A stretch of 12,333 nt of DNA from an uncultured Clostridia bacterium (GTDB lineage: Bacteria; Bacillota; Clostridia; Christensenellales; Aristaeellaceae): the NCBI GenBank assembly GCA_946410395.1, contig CAMKAE010000043.1, positions 1-12,333 on the forward strand, written 5' to 3'. The position numbers and the translations under genes are program-made. Below are positions 1 to 6,719 of this stretch, in pieces (within the stretch, counting starts at the first letter, position 1; the number at the start of each line of letters is the position of its first letter). A model generated the notes under the pieces. That model saw only the letters and a list, made by a program, of their open reading frames with translations. It ran no database searches and was not told the DNA's origin.

Positions 1-175
1 ATTGGTTCACTGGCCGGGCGGGGAGCACGCCGTGGTGGTCTGCGGCTATGACGATACCTCCCTCACCTACCGGGACCCCAACGCCGGCACCACGGTCATC
101 ATTGATTACGACACGTTCGCCAAGAGCTTTTCCGAGCTTGGCGGCAGGATCGTATATTACGCTGCACAGCAATAA
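1..175 (+). CDS. C39-like (papain-fold) cysteine peptidase family protein, C-terminal fragment
   Basis: Only the last 57 codons are in the window; they are read from base 2 and end at a TAA at 173-175. The fragment contains GGEHAVVVCGYDD, followed about ten residues later by YRDPNAG. This matches the His-containing strand and the following Asp/Asn-Pro turn of Peptidase_C39_2 and BtrH-like papain-fold proteins, in which the His is the catalytic base. The catalytic Cys would lie upstream, outside the window. Many relatives in Bacillota are secreted or lipid-anchored, which would suit the two signal-peptide enzymes that follow, but no N-terminus is visible to test this. The next gene begins 51 bases downstream on the same strand, so co-transcription is plausible. 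The family call rests on a short motif, so confidence is moderate. Confidence 0.6.
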   Translation, partial: LVHWPGGEHAVVVCGYDDTSLTYRDPNAGTTVIIDYDTFAKSFSELGGRIVYYAAQQ

Positions 176-226
176 TAACATTACCGTATTCCAGGAAAAC
201 AGCGAAGTGAAAGGAAAGCGTTTCAA

Positions 227-1921
227 ATGAAAAACACAATTCTGCGCACCGTCATCATTTATCTGATTTTGTGCATGGCAGTCCCCGTCGCCTTGGCCGA
301 GGGCGGGAATGTGATCTCTCTGCACCAGGAAGCGGAAGCGCAGCTGGAAAAGGAACTGGGCGCGTTTGAAATCACCGCCATGCAGCGGGAACTGGCAAAG
401 ACCAACGAAGCGGGCTATTCCGTGCTGGACGCGGGGCGGGGCAATCCCAACTGGATCAACACCCAAACGCGCTACGCCTTCACCCGGTTCATGAATTTCG
501 CTATCGGCGAATGTGAGCTGGATATGAACCAGGGCGGCATGGCGGGGCACGGGAAACTGGAAGGCGTGGGCGAACGCTTTGACGCGGCCATGAACCCGGA
601 CGATCCGACCGACGCTTTCCTGATTGCCGCCGTGGATTACTGCGTGAATACCCTGGGCCTGGATAAGGACGTCCTGCTCAAGGAGCTGGGAGACGCCGTT
701 ATCGGCGACTACTATCCTTCCCCCAGCCGGTGCCTGCCCTGCACGGAAGCCATTCAGAACGCTTATCTGCAATCCACGCTGTACGGCGGCAAGGACCTTT
801 CGGCGGAAACGCAGGTGTTTCCCACGGAAGGCGGCAGCGCGGCCATGGTGTACATCTTCGAGGCGCTCAGTCATAATAAGCTGCTGAAAGCCGGAGATCA
901 GATTGCCATCGGCACGCCCATCTTCACCCCCTATATGCAGATCCCGTCCGTGAAGGATTACGGCCTGGTGTCTATCGACGTGAGCAGCACGGAGGAAGAT
1001 GGATGGGATATCCCCGAAGCCGAATTGGTCAAGCTGGAAGACCCCGCCGTGAAAGCCTTTTTCCTGGTGAACCCCTCCAACCCCGCCTCCCATGCCCTGT
1101 CGGAAAAAACGCTGAAAAGGCTGGAGCTTGTGGTGGAAAAGAATCCCAACCTCATCATCCTGACCGACGACGTGTACGGTACTTTCGCCCAGGATTTTAA
1201 GACGGTGTATGCCGTGCTGCCGTACAATACCATCCTGGTTTATTCTTACTCCAAGCTGTACGGTGCGACCGGCTGGCGCGTGGGCATGATCGCCATGAAC
1301 AAAGACAACGTATGCGACCGGTTGCTGCGGGAACTGCCCGAGGAGGACAAAGCGTTCCTGCGGAGCGAATACGCTATCGTGACCTCCGAGCCGGATGAAA
1401 TGCTCTTCCTGGACCGCGTGGTGGCGGACAGCCGTTCCATCGGCCTGTACCACACCAGCGGCCTGAGCACCCCGAGCCAGGTGTTCATGGACATGCTTGC
1501 GCTGAGCCATCTGGTTTACGAAGCGGAAGACCCCTATATCAAGCTGGCAAACGATACGGTGCGCGCCCGGTATACGGCGCTGATGAACGCCCTGGGCCTG
1601 CCTGCTGACGACAGCGCGCAGAACGCCCGGTATTACACGCTGGTGGACGTGCTGGCCATCGCTTCCGCCCGGTACGGCGAAGATTTTGCCGATTGGCTGA
1701 AAGACAGCCGAACTGAAATCGACTTCCTGAACGACCTGGCCGGGAAGAAAGGCGTGGTGCTGATGTACAGCCCCGGCTTCAACGCTTCCGAAGGAACCGT
1801 GCGCATCTCCCTGGCAAACCTGTACACCGAGGACTATGTGGAAATCGCGTCCCGGCTGTTTGAGCTGCTGGACGAATACTACACTGAATACGAAACTGAA
1901 GCCGTCCCGGACGCGGCTTAA
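227..1921 (+). CDS. asdA: Aspartate 4-decarboxylase (PLP, fold type I) with N-terminal signal peptide
   Basis: This 564-residue protein is predicted to convert L-aspartate to L-alanine and CO2. The aminotransferase-fold signature is complete: LDAGRGNPNWI at about 68-77, as in aspartate beta-decarboxylases; VNPSNPAS at 281-288 with the cofactor-contacting Asn285; DDVYG at 314-318 with Asp314 and Tyr317; SYSKLYGATGWR at 340-351 with Lys343 as the PLP Schiff-base lysine; and VRIS at 525-528 with Arg526 for the substrate carboxylate. The length is close to the roughly 530-550 residues usual for the family plus a leader. Residues 1-24 form a Sec-type signal peptide (Lys and Arg, a hydrophobic core, then VALA|EGG), with no twin-arginine motif. 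The ATG at 227 is preceded by AAGGA at 211-215. The asparaginase gene that supplies its substrate starts 31 bases after the stop. Export of a PLP decarboxylase is the odd feature. A plain aspartate aminotransferase is less likely because of the length and the NPNW region. Confidence 0.88.
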   Translation: MKNTILRTVIIYLILCMAVPVALAEGGNVISLHQEAEAQLEKELGAFEITAMQRELAKTNEAGYSVLDAGRGNPNWINTQTRYAFTRFMNFAIGECELDMNQGGMAGHGKLEGVGERFDAAMNPDDPTDAFLIAAVDYCVNTLGLDKDVLLKELGDAVIGDYYPSPSRCLPCTEAIQNAYLQSTLYGGKDLSAETQVFPTEGGSAAMVYIFEALSHNKLLKAGDQIAIGTPIFTPYMQIPSVKDYGLVSIDVSSTEEDGWDIPEAELVKLEDPAVKAFFLVNPSNPASHALSEKTLKRLELVVEKNPNLIILTDDVYGTFAQDFKTVYAVLPYNTILVYSYSKLYGATGWRVGMIAMNKDNVCDRLLRELPEEDKAFLRSEYAIVTSEPDEMLFLDRVVADSRSIGLYHTSGLSTPSQVFMDMLALSHLVYEAEDPYIKLANDTVRARYTALMNALGLPADDSAQNARYYTLVDVLAIASARYGEDFADWLKDSRTEIDFLNDLAGKKGVVLMYSPGFNASEGTVRISLANLYTEDYVEIASRLFELLDEYYTEYETEAVPDAA

Positions 1922-1936
1922 AGCGATCAACATACA

Positions 1937-1944
1937 AAAGGAGG
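1937..1944 (+). promoter_or_regulatory. Strong ribosome binding site fixing the asparaginase start
   Basis: AAAGGAGG lies 8 bases before the ATG at 1953. The open frame extends upstream to 1836, overlapping the decarboxylase gene, but this Shine-Dalgarno sequence and the typical signal peptide that starts at 1953 show that the true start is 1953. Confidence 0.85.
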
Positions 1945-1952
1945 CAATCACA

Positions 1953-2999
1953 ATGAAAAAAATCCTCGCGCTGCTGCTGACCCTGATCTTCCTGACTGCC
2001 GCGGCCTCTTCCTGCTTTGCGGAAGCGTCCAATCGGAAAAAGATCGTGGTCCTGGCCACGGGCGGAACCATCGCCGGCGTCGGCGAAGCGGGAAAAACCG
2101 CCGGCTATAAGCCGGGAACCCTGACGGCGGAACAATTATTGTACGCTGTTCCTGAATTGGAGCAGGTGGCGGACATCGAAGCGATCCAGGTCTGCAACGT
2201 CAATTCCGACGACATCACGGCGGAAATCTGGCTGACGCTGGCGAACACCATCAACGAAATGGCAAAAGCCCCCGACGTAGCGGGCTTCGTCATTACCCAC
2301 GGAACGGACACCATGGAAGAGACTGCCTATTTCCTGAACCTGACGGTCAGGACGGATAAGCCTGTGGTGCTGACGGGCTCCATGCGCCCCGCCACATCCA
2401 TTTCGGCAGACGGGCCCATGAACCTGTATGAGGCCGTCTGCGTCGCCGCGTCCGATGAAGCGGTCGGTCATGGTGTCCTGATTGTTTTTTCCGACAGGAT
2501 TTACGCGGCCAGGACGATGACCAAGACCAGTACCTACAGCGTTATGGCGATTTCAGCAGGTGAAATGGGGGCCATCGGCGTTGTACGCGACGGAACGGTT
2601 TTTCTGTACGAAACCCCGTCAAAGAGGCATACAACTGAAGCCGAGTTTGACGTAACGGATTTATCGACCCTTCCCAAAGTTTCGATTCTTTATTTCTCCG
2701 TAGACGCAGACCCGGAGCTTCTGCGTTTTGCCGCTGAACACGCAGACGGCCTGGTGATTGCCGGCGCCGGCGCGGGAGAATTCAGCGAAAAGTGGATCGA
2801 GATTATCCGGGAGCTTTCCATTCCGGTGGTTATCTCCTCCCGCATTGACGACGGCGTGATCACCAAAGACAATCTGCTTTGCGACAATACCGTGGCGGCA
2901 AACAACCTGTCTCCTCAAAAAGCCGCCATCCTGCTGCGATTGGCGCTGACCGGGGACACAAGCCAGGAATATCTGGAGAATCTGTTCCTGCAATACTGA
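1953..2999 (+). CDS. ansB: Type II L-asparaginase, exported
   Basis: A 348-residue asparaginase that hydrolyses L-asparagine to aspartate and ammonia. The family's active-site pieces are all present: ATGGTIAG at 35-42 with nucleophilic Thr39, Tyr52 about 13 residues later, THGTDTMEE at 115-123 with Thr118 and Asp119, and Lys191 in the MTKTST segment. Residues 1-23 are a signal peptide (MKK, a Leu-rich core, then SSCFA|EA); Cys21 is preceded by ASS, a poor lipobox, so a soluble exported enzyme is more likely than a lipoprotein. The type II (exported) class fits the leader and the ordinary single-domain length. The gene follows the decarboxylase by 31 bases, and its product is that enzyme's substrate, so the pair likely forms an Asn to Asp to Ala route outside the membrane. 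No clear terminator is visible in the 110 bases that follow. Confidence 0.92.
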   Translation: MKKILALLLTLIFLTAAASSCFAEASNRKKIVVLATGGTIAGVGEAGKTAGYKPGTLTAEQLLYAVPELEQVADIEAIQVCNVNSDDITAEIWLTLANTINEMAKAPDVAGFVITHGTDTMEETAYFLNLTVRTDKPVVLTGSMRPATSISADGPMNLYEAVCVAASDEAVGHGVLIVFSDRIYAARTMTKTSTYSVMAISAGEMGAIGVVRDGTVFLYETPSKRHTTEAEFDVTDLSTLPKVSILYFSVDADPELLRFAAEHADGLVIAGAGAGEFSEKWIEIIRELSIPVVISSRIDDGVITKDNLLCDNTVAANNLSPQKAAILLRLALTGDTSQEYLENLFLQY

Positions 3000-3109
3000 C
3001 GAGGCTTATAACGATCACGAAACCGTTTGATTGACAGCTTCCAGTTGATCATCCCGTTGCTTGTCAGGAAAAGCTGGCACTGCGAATAACAATTGATCAG
3101 GTGATTACA

Positions 3110-3657
3110 ATGAAAAAATCGAATCCATCAGCGCGATCATCGGACAGCTCATGGCGGTCATCGTTCTTGCTTTGTCGGCTGTATCCCTGTTTCTGCCAAC
3201 AGCCGCACTGTGGGTGCAGACAGCCTGGATCAACCCGCTGCTGATGGCGGTCATGTTCGGCATGGGATTGACGCTGAAAGCGGAGGACTTCCGTTACGTG
3301 TTCCGTCATCCCCGGAACATTCTGATCGGGTGCGTCAGCCAGTTTACCATTATGCCGCTGCTGGCTTTCGCACTGGGGAAAGCCTTTCAGTTGGATACCG
3401 CGCTGCTTGCGGGGGTGATCCTGGTAGGAACCTGTCCCGGCGGCACCGCCAGCAACGTGATCACCTATCTGGCTGGCGGCGATGTGCCGCTCTCTGTGGG
3501 CATGACCAGCGTGAATACGCTGCTGGCCCCCATCCTGACGCCGGCCATCACCTATATCCTCCTTCACGCCAGCGTGGCGGTGGACGTGTGGAGTATGTTC
3601 CTGTCCATTGTGCAGGTGGTGATCGCGCCGATCGCACTGGGGCTGCTGCTCAATCAC
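3110..3657 (+). pseudogene. Bile acid:Na+ symporter (BASS) family transporter, frameshifted near the start and truncated
   Basis: The translation shows the hydrophobic BASS fold with GMGLTLKAEDF, the TCPGGTASNVITYLAGGD signature (3433-3486) and the following SVNTLLAPILTP segment; family members are about 310-330 residues with ten helices and carry organic anions with Na+. Only about 183 residues remain. Homology stops at GLLLNHL, where the sequence passes into the back of an integrase gene. The best start, ATG at 3110, is out of frame with the rest: six A bases follow it (3113-3118), and a seventh would give MKKIESISAIIGQLMAV, a natural BASS N-terminus. The first in-frame ATG is at 3151, inside the first helix, and has no ribosome binding site. 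The gene is therefore probably dead, although the A-run could be a sequencing error. Before the break it may have served the exported asparagine/aspartate enzymes upstream by moving an organic anion; that is a guess. Confidence 0.8.
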
Positions 3658-4431
3658 TTATTTTTTTGTACCGTAATATTTCATGCACAGCATGGTGATA
3701 TAGTTCTTTGCAAAGGTGTGTCTGAAAAGATGGGTAGAAGTCTTTGTGACACCTCTTGACAGATTGTATTTCCTGATGGCAAGTTCAAGAGTGTGCGGTT
3801 GAATCTGTTCATTATGGATTCCAGGGAAGAGATAACCGTCACTGTCCCAATCCCAAACTTTTAGGTAAATGGTCAGCGCCGCATTCAGCGCGGAAGACAT
3901 GGGAACGATTTGTTGCTTGCGGTTTTTGAGCTTCCGTAAGCGAATTATGTTATGCTCGAAATCCACATCACTGATCTTAATATTGACTACTGTGCTTGCA
4001 CGAACCCCAGTTGCAATCAGTAGGTTGACCACAGCCCACATTCGCCACTCTGCCCAGCTTTCACCTTCTGGCTGTTTCAGGAGTTTTCTCAGTTCAGTGT
4101 CGGTGTATGGTTCCTTGAAAGTCTCATCTTCCTTGACCAGCGACAGCGGGTATTCTTCCAGGTACTCTTGCTGAAAACAGTACCGCAGGAATACAAACGC
4201 GCCGCGCAATCTTGCATTGATCGCAGTCACTCTGTTTCCTCTGTCCATCAGCATGCTAATGAAGTCTGCGATCCTCTCTTGGTTGATCTCATCCACAAAC
4301 TTCACTTGCGGCATGGATTCCAGGAAAAAGCCGACATTCTTTTCGTAGTAGAGGATGGAGTATCTGACAGTTAATGGCAGCCGAGTTGAAGTTACTGAAG
4401 AAGTGTATCGCGCATACAGATTCGAGAACAA
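3658..4431 (-). pseudogene. Tyrosine recombinase/integrase, truncated at both ends
   Basis: The translation has a SAM-like core-binding domain (about residues 28-100) and the start of the catalytic domain: ATGVRAST with Arg144, a Lys near 169-172, and HLFRHTFAKNYI with His234 and Arg237. It then ends in an unrelated-looking tail of about 12 residues (TMLCMKYYGTKK), so the GH motif and the tyrosine nucleophile normally some 35 residues further on are missing. The first 25 or so residues are simply the antisense of the sigma gene on the other strand; recognisable homology begins at YYEKNVGFFL near 4348, so the natural N-terminus is also gone. Such a protein could perhaps bind DNA but could not cut and rejoin it. 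The family is the XerC/D-like phage integrase group common in Clostridia. Confidence 0.8.
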
Positions 4432-4740
4432 CCGGGTACATAAGCTCGCATGGCATGAGCGTCGTTGCGCTCAGCCAAACTTTGCCCATTGCAATGGTGA
4501 CTGCCTTTCTTGTTCATGGCATACCAGCGGCACATTAAGGAGTATTGATGCCACAGTATCCGACTATCAGGCGGAACTTGCATCTAATGAATGCGTTGAA
4601 GATACCGTTTTAAGTGATCTGACTATGAGATGCATCTATGAACAAGCGGCTAGATTAGTTAGAGATGGTGCTCTGATTTTCCAGATGCACTTTGAAGAAG
4701 GAATGTCTATACGTGAAATTGCTAAGCATTTGAGAGTCAG
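4355..4740 (+). pseudogene. Sigma-70-like factor of conjugative elements, 3' truncated
   Basis: The frame starts MEYLTVNGSRVEVTEEVYRAY and continues with a Cys-rich stretch (RRCA, CNGDCLSC) and a region-4 helix-turn-helix, FEEGMSIREIAKHLRVS. This is the plan of the small sigma-70 family proteins often carried on clostridial integrative elements. The helix-turn-helix breaks off at about residue 128-130, before the recognition helix and its basic tail are complete. From about 4740 the same frame runs on to 4894 but only as an out-of-frame reading of the relaxase and integrase genes. Its first 77 bases are antisense to the open frame of the neighbouring recombinase. Confidence 0.65.
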
Positions 4741-4830
4741 CCATATGAGCTGGCTGAGCGTCTGCTTCACGGAGAGCACGCCTTCATCGTGGCGACACAT
4801 ACGGATCGTCGGCATATCCATATCGCCAAA
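4738..4830 (+). pseudogene. Relaxase (mobilization nuclease) fragment
   Basis: Read in the integrase frame but upstream of its start, bases 4738-4824 give QPYELAERLLHGEHAFIVA followed by THTDRRHIH. This matches the segment of MobA/VirD2-type relaxases that contains the metal-binding histidines, usually written H-x-D-x-x-H-x-H. The stretch is about 29 codons, has no start of its own, and joins directly to the integrase N-terminal domain at about HIH|IAKRKNG. The frame is open from 4726, because a TAA lies at 4723. The call depends on a short match, but both the motif and the spacing fit. Confidence 0.55.
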
Positions 4831-5949
4831 CGGAAAAACGGAACCTGGGAAGGAAAAGTCACTATCGGCACAGATAGCAAAACCGGGAAACTGATTCGAA
4901 AGAGCGTCTACGGACGAACCAAGGCTGAGGTCAGCAAAAAGATTGCCGAACTGACAGAGGAAGCCAAGGCTTGCCCCGCCATGGAGCCTGAAGTCTTTGG
5001 GATTACGGTGGGTGAGTGGATGACTGATTGGCTCGACAACTATCTTCAGGACATCAAACCCGGGACGAAGGTATCGTACAAGTCACTCTCTGAGAATCAC
5101 ATCATTCCCTTCCTGGGCTCGATTCCCCTCAGGCAATTAAGGGCACCCATGATTCAGAAGTTCTACAATCAACTTCGGCAAAAAGGGCTGAGCCCGAAGT
5201 ATATCAAGAATATTCACGGATGCCTGCATCGGGCGCTGGATATGGCGATCAAGGTCGAGTACATCGAAAAGAACTATTCATCCTTCTGTTCTTTGCCCAG
5301 GGGCGGTGAGCAGGAAATCAATCCGCTGGACACGCCCGAACAGAAGCGTTTGTTTGATGCGCTGAAGGGCCATGAGTACGAGGCGCTGATTATTACGGCC
5401 ATCTTTACCGGGATGCGCTGCGGAGAACTCATCGGCCTGACGTGGGACTGCATCGACTTCGATAACGGAACGATCTATATCAAGCGCCAGTTGACGCAGG
5501 CCCGCGTTGCCGGAGCACCCTTCGAATTCGGATCCCTGAAGAACGGAAAGACCAGGACCATCATGCCGGCACCTTTTGTCATGAAGACACTGGCTGCACA
5601 TAAGGAAGACCAGGAAAGAAAGAAAAAGGCCGCCGGGGATCTCTGGGATGAAGGAGAGTTTCCGGGCCTGGTCTTCACACACGCCGACGGCAGCCACTTG
5701 TCCCAGCCCACAGTTTGGAAACAGTTCCAGAAAATCCTGAAAGCCGCTGGTCTGGAGCATCACCGCGTTCATGATCTGCGGCATACATTCGCGGTCAATA
5801 GTATCATGGCGGGGGATGACATCAAGACCCTCCAGGAGAACATGGGGCACTATTCAGCCGCCTTCACGCTGGACCGTTACGGGCATGTGACGGCCACCAT
5901 GCGTCAGGCGAGCGCCAACCGGATGCAGGCCTTCATCGATGCGATGTAA
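4789..5949 (+). CDS. int: Tyrosine recombinase/integrase with AP2-like arm-binding domain
   Basis: The 386-residue protein has the three domains of Tn916-type and phage integrases: an N-terminal arm-binding domain at about 11-45 (IAKRKNGTWEGKV, then GKLIRKSVYGRT), a SAM-like core-binding domain at about 72-170, and a catalytic domain. The catalytic set is complete: Arg210 in TGMRCGEL, Lys251/Lys254, HDLRH with His328 and Arg331, His354 in GHYS, and the nucleophile Tyr364 in LDRYGHV. It should excise or integrate DNA at att sites. The start is uncertain. GTG at 4789 has a weak GGAGAG at 4771-4776, but the first 10 or so residues come from the fused relaxase scrap, so the original start has been lost and expression may depend on readthrough from upstream. 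Downstream lie three 11-bp repeats that suit arm sites for its N-terminal domain. Confidence 0.9.
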   Translation: MATHTDRRHIHIAKRKNGTWEGKVTIGTDSKTGKLIRKSVYGRTKAEVSKKIAELTEEAKACPAMEPEVFGITVGEWMTDWLDNYLQDIKPGTKVSYKSLSENHIIPFLGSIPLRQLRAPMIQKFYNQLRQKGLSPKYIKNIHGCLHRALDMAIKVEYIEKNYSSFCSLPRGGEQEINPLDTPEQKRLFDALKGHEYEALIITAIFTGMRCGELIGLTWDCIDFDNGTIYIKRQLTQARVAGAPFEFGSLKNGKTRTIMPAPFVMKTLAAHKEDQERKKKAAGDLWDEGEFPGLVFTHADGSHLSQPTVWKQFQKILKAAGLEHHRVHDLRHTFAVNSIMAGDDIKTLQENMGHYSAAFTLDRYGHVTATMRQASANRMQAFIDAM

Positions 5950-5952
5950 AAT

Positions 5953-5985
5953 CAATTGTCGTACAATTGTCGTATGATTGTCGTA
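5953..5985 (+). repeat. Three tandem 11-bp repeats after int (candidate arm-type integrase sites)
   Basis: The unit CAATTGTCGTA occurs at 5953-5963 and 5964-5974, and a variant TGATTGTCGTA at 5975-5985. They begin 3 bases after the int stop codon. Integrases with an AP2-like N-terminal domain bind short direct repeats near the ends of their element, so these are good candidates for arm sites. The repeats are seen directly; the role is inferred. Confidence 0.7.
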
Positions 5986-6002
5986 TTTTGGGGTAAACGA
6001 AG

Positions 6003-6033
6003 TCGCGAGCCCTTGATTTACAAGGGCTCGCGA
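6003..6033. repeat. Perfect 13-bp inverted repeat with a 5-base loop
   Basis: TCGCGAGCCCTTG at 6003-6015 pairs exactly with CAAGGGCTCGCGA at 6021-6033 around ATTTA. No T-run follows in either direction, so it is not a standard intrinsic terminator. Its place between the int repeats and the tRNA-like stretch suggests part of an attachment region, or a transcript hairpin behind int. Confidence 0.7.
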
Positions 6034-6035
6034 AG

Positions 6036-6055
6036 TGCGGGAAACAGGACTTGAA
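6036..6055 (-). other. tRNA 3'-end-like stretch, candidate attachment core
   Basis: On the - strand this reads TTCAAGT CCTGT TTCCCGC A: a T-loop, the 3' side of a T-stem, a seven-base acceptor strand and the discriminator base. The bases before it do not complete the T-stem (AGCGA where ACAGG is needed), and no D-arm or anticodon arm follows upstream, so it is not a whole tRNA gene. Many integrases target the 3' end of tRNA genes and leave such a copy beside int. It is a candidate att core, not a proven one. Confidence 0.45.
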
Positions 6056-6141
6056 TCGCTCCTGAACGTTCAATATCGATCAATAACACAACATGCAGTA
6101 TAATAGTTTAATTGCCAAACACAATATCTTGTGGTCGCGCA

Positions 6142-6267
6142 TACCCAAATAGAACCGTATTACATGACGGTTTGGGTATTTGAGGGTGAAGATTCTGCGG
6201 TATTTCGGGATTTACCCAATCCTCAGGAGTTTGGGTAGAAACAGGATTTGGTCGAATCATTTGGGTA
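6142..6267. repeat. Iterated TTTGGGTA motif in the tnpV leader
   Basis: TTTGGGTA occurs at 6171-6178, 6230-6237 and 6260-6267, and inverted as TACCCAAA at 6142-6149 and TACCCAA at 6213-6219. The last two direct copies are 30 bp apart and each is followed by GAAACAGGAT. The first pair forms an inverted repeat, ATACCCAAA/TTTGGGTAT, with a second nested pair AACCGT/ACGGTT. Together with the two preceding entries this fills the 354 bases between int and tnpV; no gene was found there. A TATAAT at 6099-6104 has no good -35 box. The motifs could be operator, transposase-binding or replication-related sites. Confidence 0.6.
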
Positions 6268-6303
6268 AAGAAACAGGATCTGCCGAGAAAGGAGAATCTC
6301 ACC

Positions 6304-6684
6304 ATGACACATTTGCCGGTTGAAATGACAGAAAACGGCTTCCACTACACACTTCACGGTGACTATTACCTTCCCGATCTGACGCTCTCCGAAACTGCCG
6401 GACAGGCCATCGGCCGCTATGGCCGGATGCGGAAGGCGTACCTGGAGGAGCATCGCCCCGGCCTGTACGAACGGCTGCTCCTGTCCGGCCGGCTGTACGA
6501 CCACCTGGCACAGATTGACCGCAGTTGTGCTGCCCGGCTCGAGATGATGATCCCTGTGATGGCTGCCGCTGAGGGAGTTGACGAGTCCCTCAAAGCCCGG
6601 GATCAGATGGCCTGGGCCGCTCGTATGAACAGTATCCGGCACCGTGCCGAGGAGATCATCCTTGCCGAACTGGTCTTTGAGTGA
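6304..6684 (+). CDS. tnpV: TnpV family mobile-element protein
   Basis: The 126-residue protein matches the TnpV family: a short N-terminus ending GDYYLPDLTL, then GRYGRMRKAYLEEHRPGLYERLLLSG, a mid-protein helix LAQIDRSCAARLEMM, and the end motif QMAWAARMNSIRHRAEEIILAEL. The length is typical for the family. TnpV occurs on Tn4451-like and other mobilizable elements of Clostridia; its biochemical role is not known to me. The start is well set by AAAGGAG at 6288-6294, 9 bases before the ATG. A strong terminator follows 8 bases after the stop. No tnpX-like serine recombinase is nearby, so the gene appears separated from its usual partners. It is the last element gene before the broken hipA. Confidence 0.85.
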   Translation: MTHLPVEMTENGFHYTLHGDYYLPDLTLSETAGQAIGRYGRMRKAYLEEHRPGLYERLLLSGRLYDHLAQIDRSCAARLEMMIPVMAAAEGVDESLKARDQMAWAARMNSIRHRAEEIILAELVFE

Positions 6685-6692
6685 ACGCTGTT

Positions 6693-6719
6693 GCCGCCTC
6701 TTCGGGGGCGGCTATTTTA
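6693..6719 (+). terminator. Intrinsic terminator of tnpV
   Basis: GCCGCCTC at 6693-6700 pairs with GGGGCGGC at 6705-6712 around a TTCG tetraloop, with one G-T pair, and is followed by TATTTTA. It lies 8 bases after the tnpV stop codon. The same bases supply the accidental stop of the hipA remnant on the other strand. Confidence 0.8.

Noticed and set aside
48..230. Small + strand frame overlapping the C39-like peptidase tail
   Set aside because: Low-complexity Pro/Thr/Ser translation in a shifted frame; the peptidase motifs are in the other frame.
3031..3036. TTGACA as a promoter for the BASS gene
   Set aside because: No acceptable -10 box lies 16-18 bases downstream (CCGTTG is found there).
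6003..6033. The inverted repeat as a rho-independent terminator of int
   Set aside because: The stem is strong but is followed by AGTGCGGG rather than a T-run, so it is listed as a repeat only.
6036..6110. A complete tRNA gene on the - strand
   Set aside because: Only the T-loop, one side of the T-stem and the acceptor 3' strand match; no paired T-stem, anticodon arm or D-arm can be drawn.
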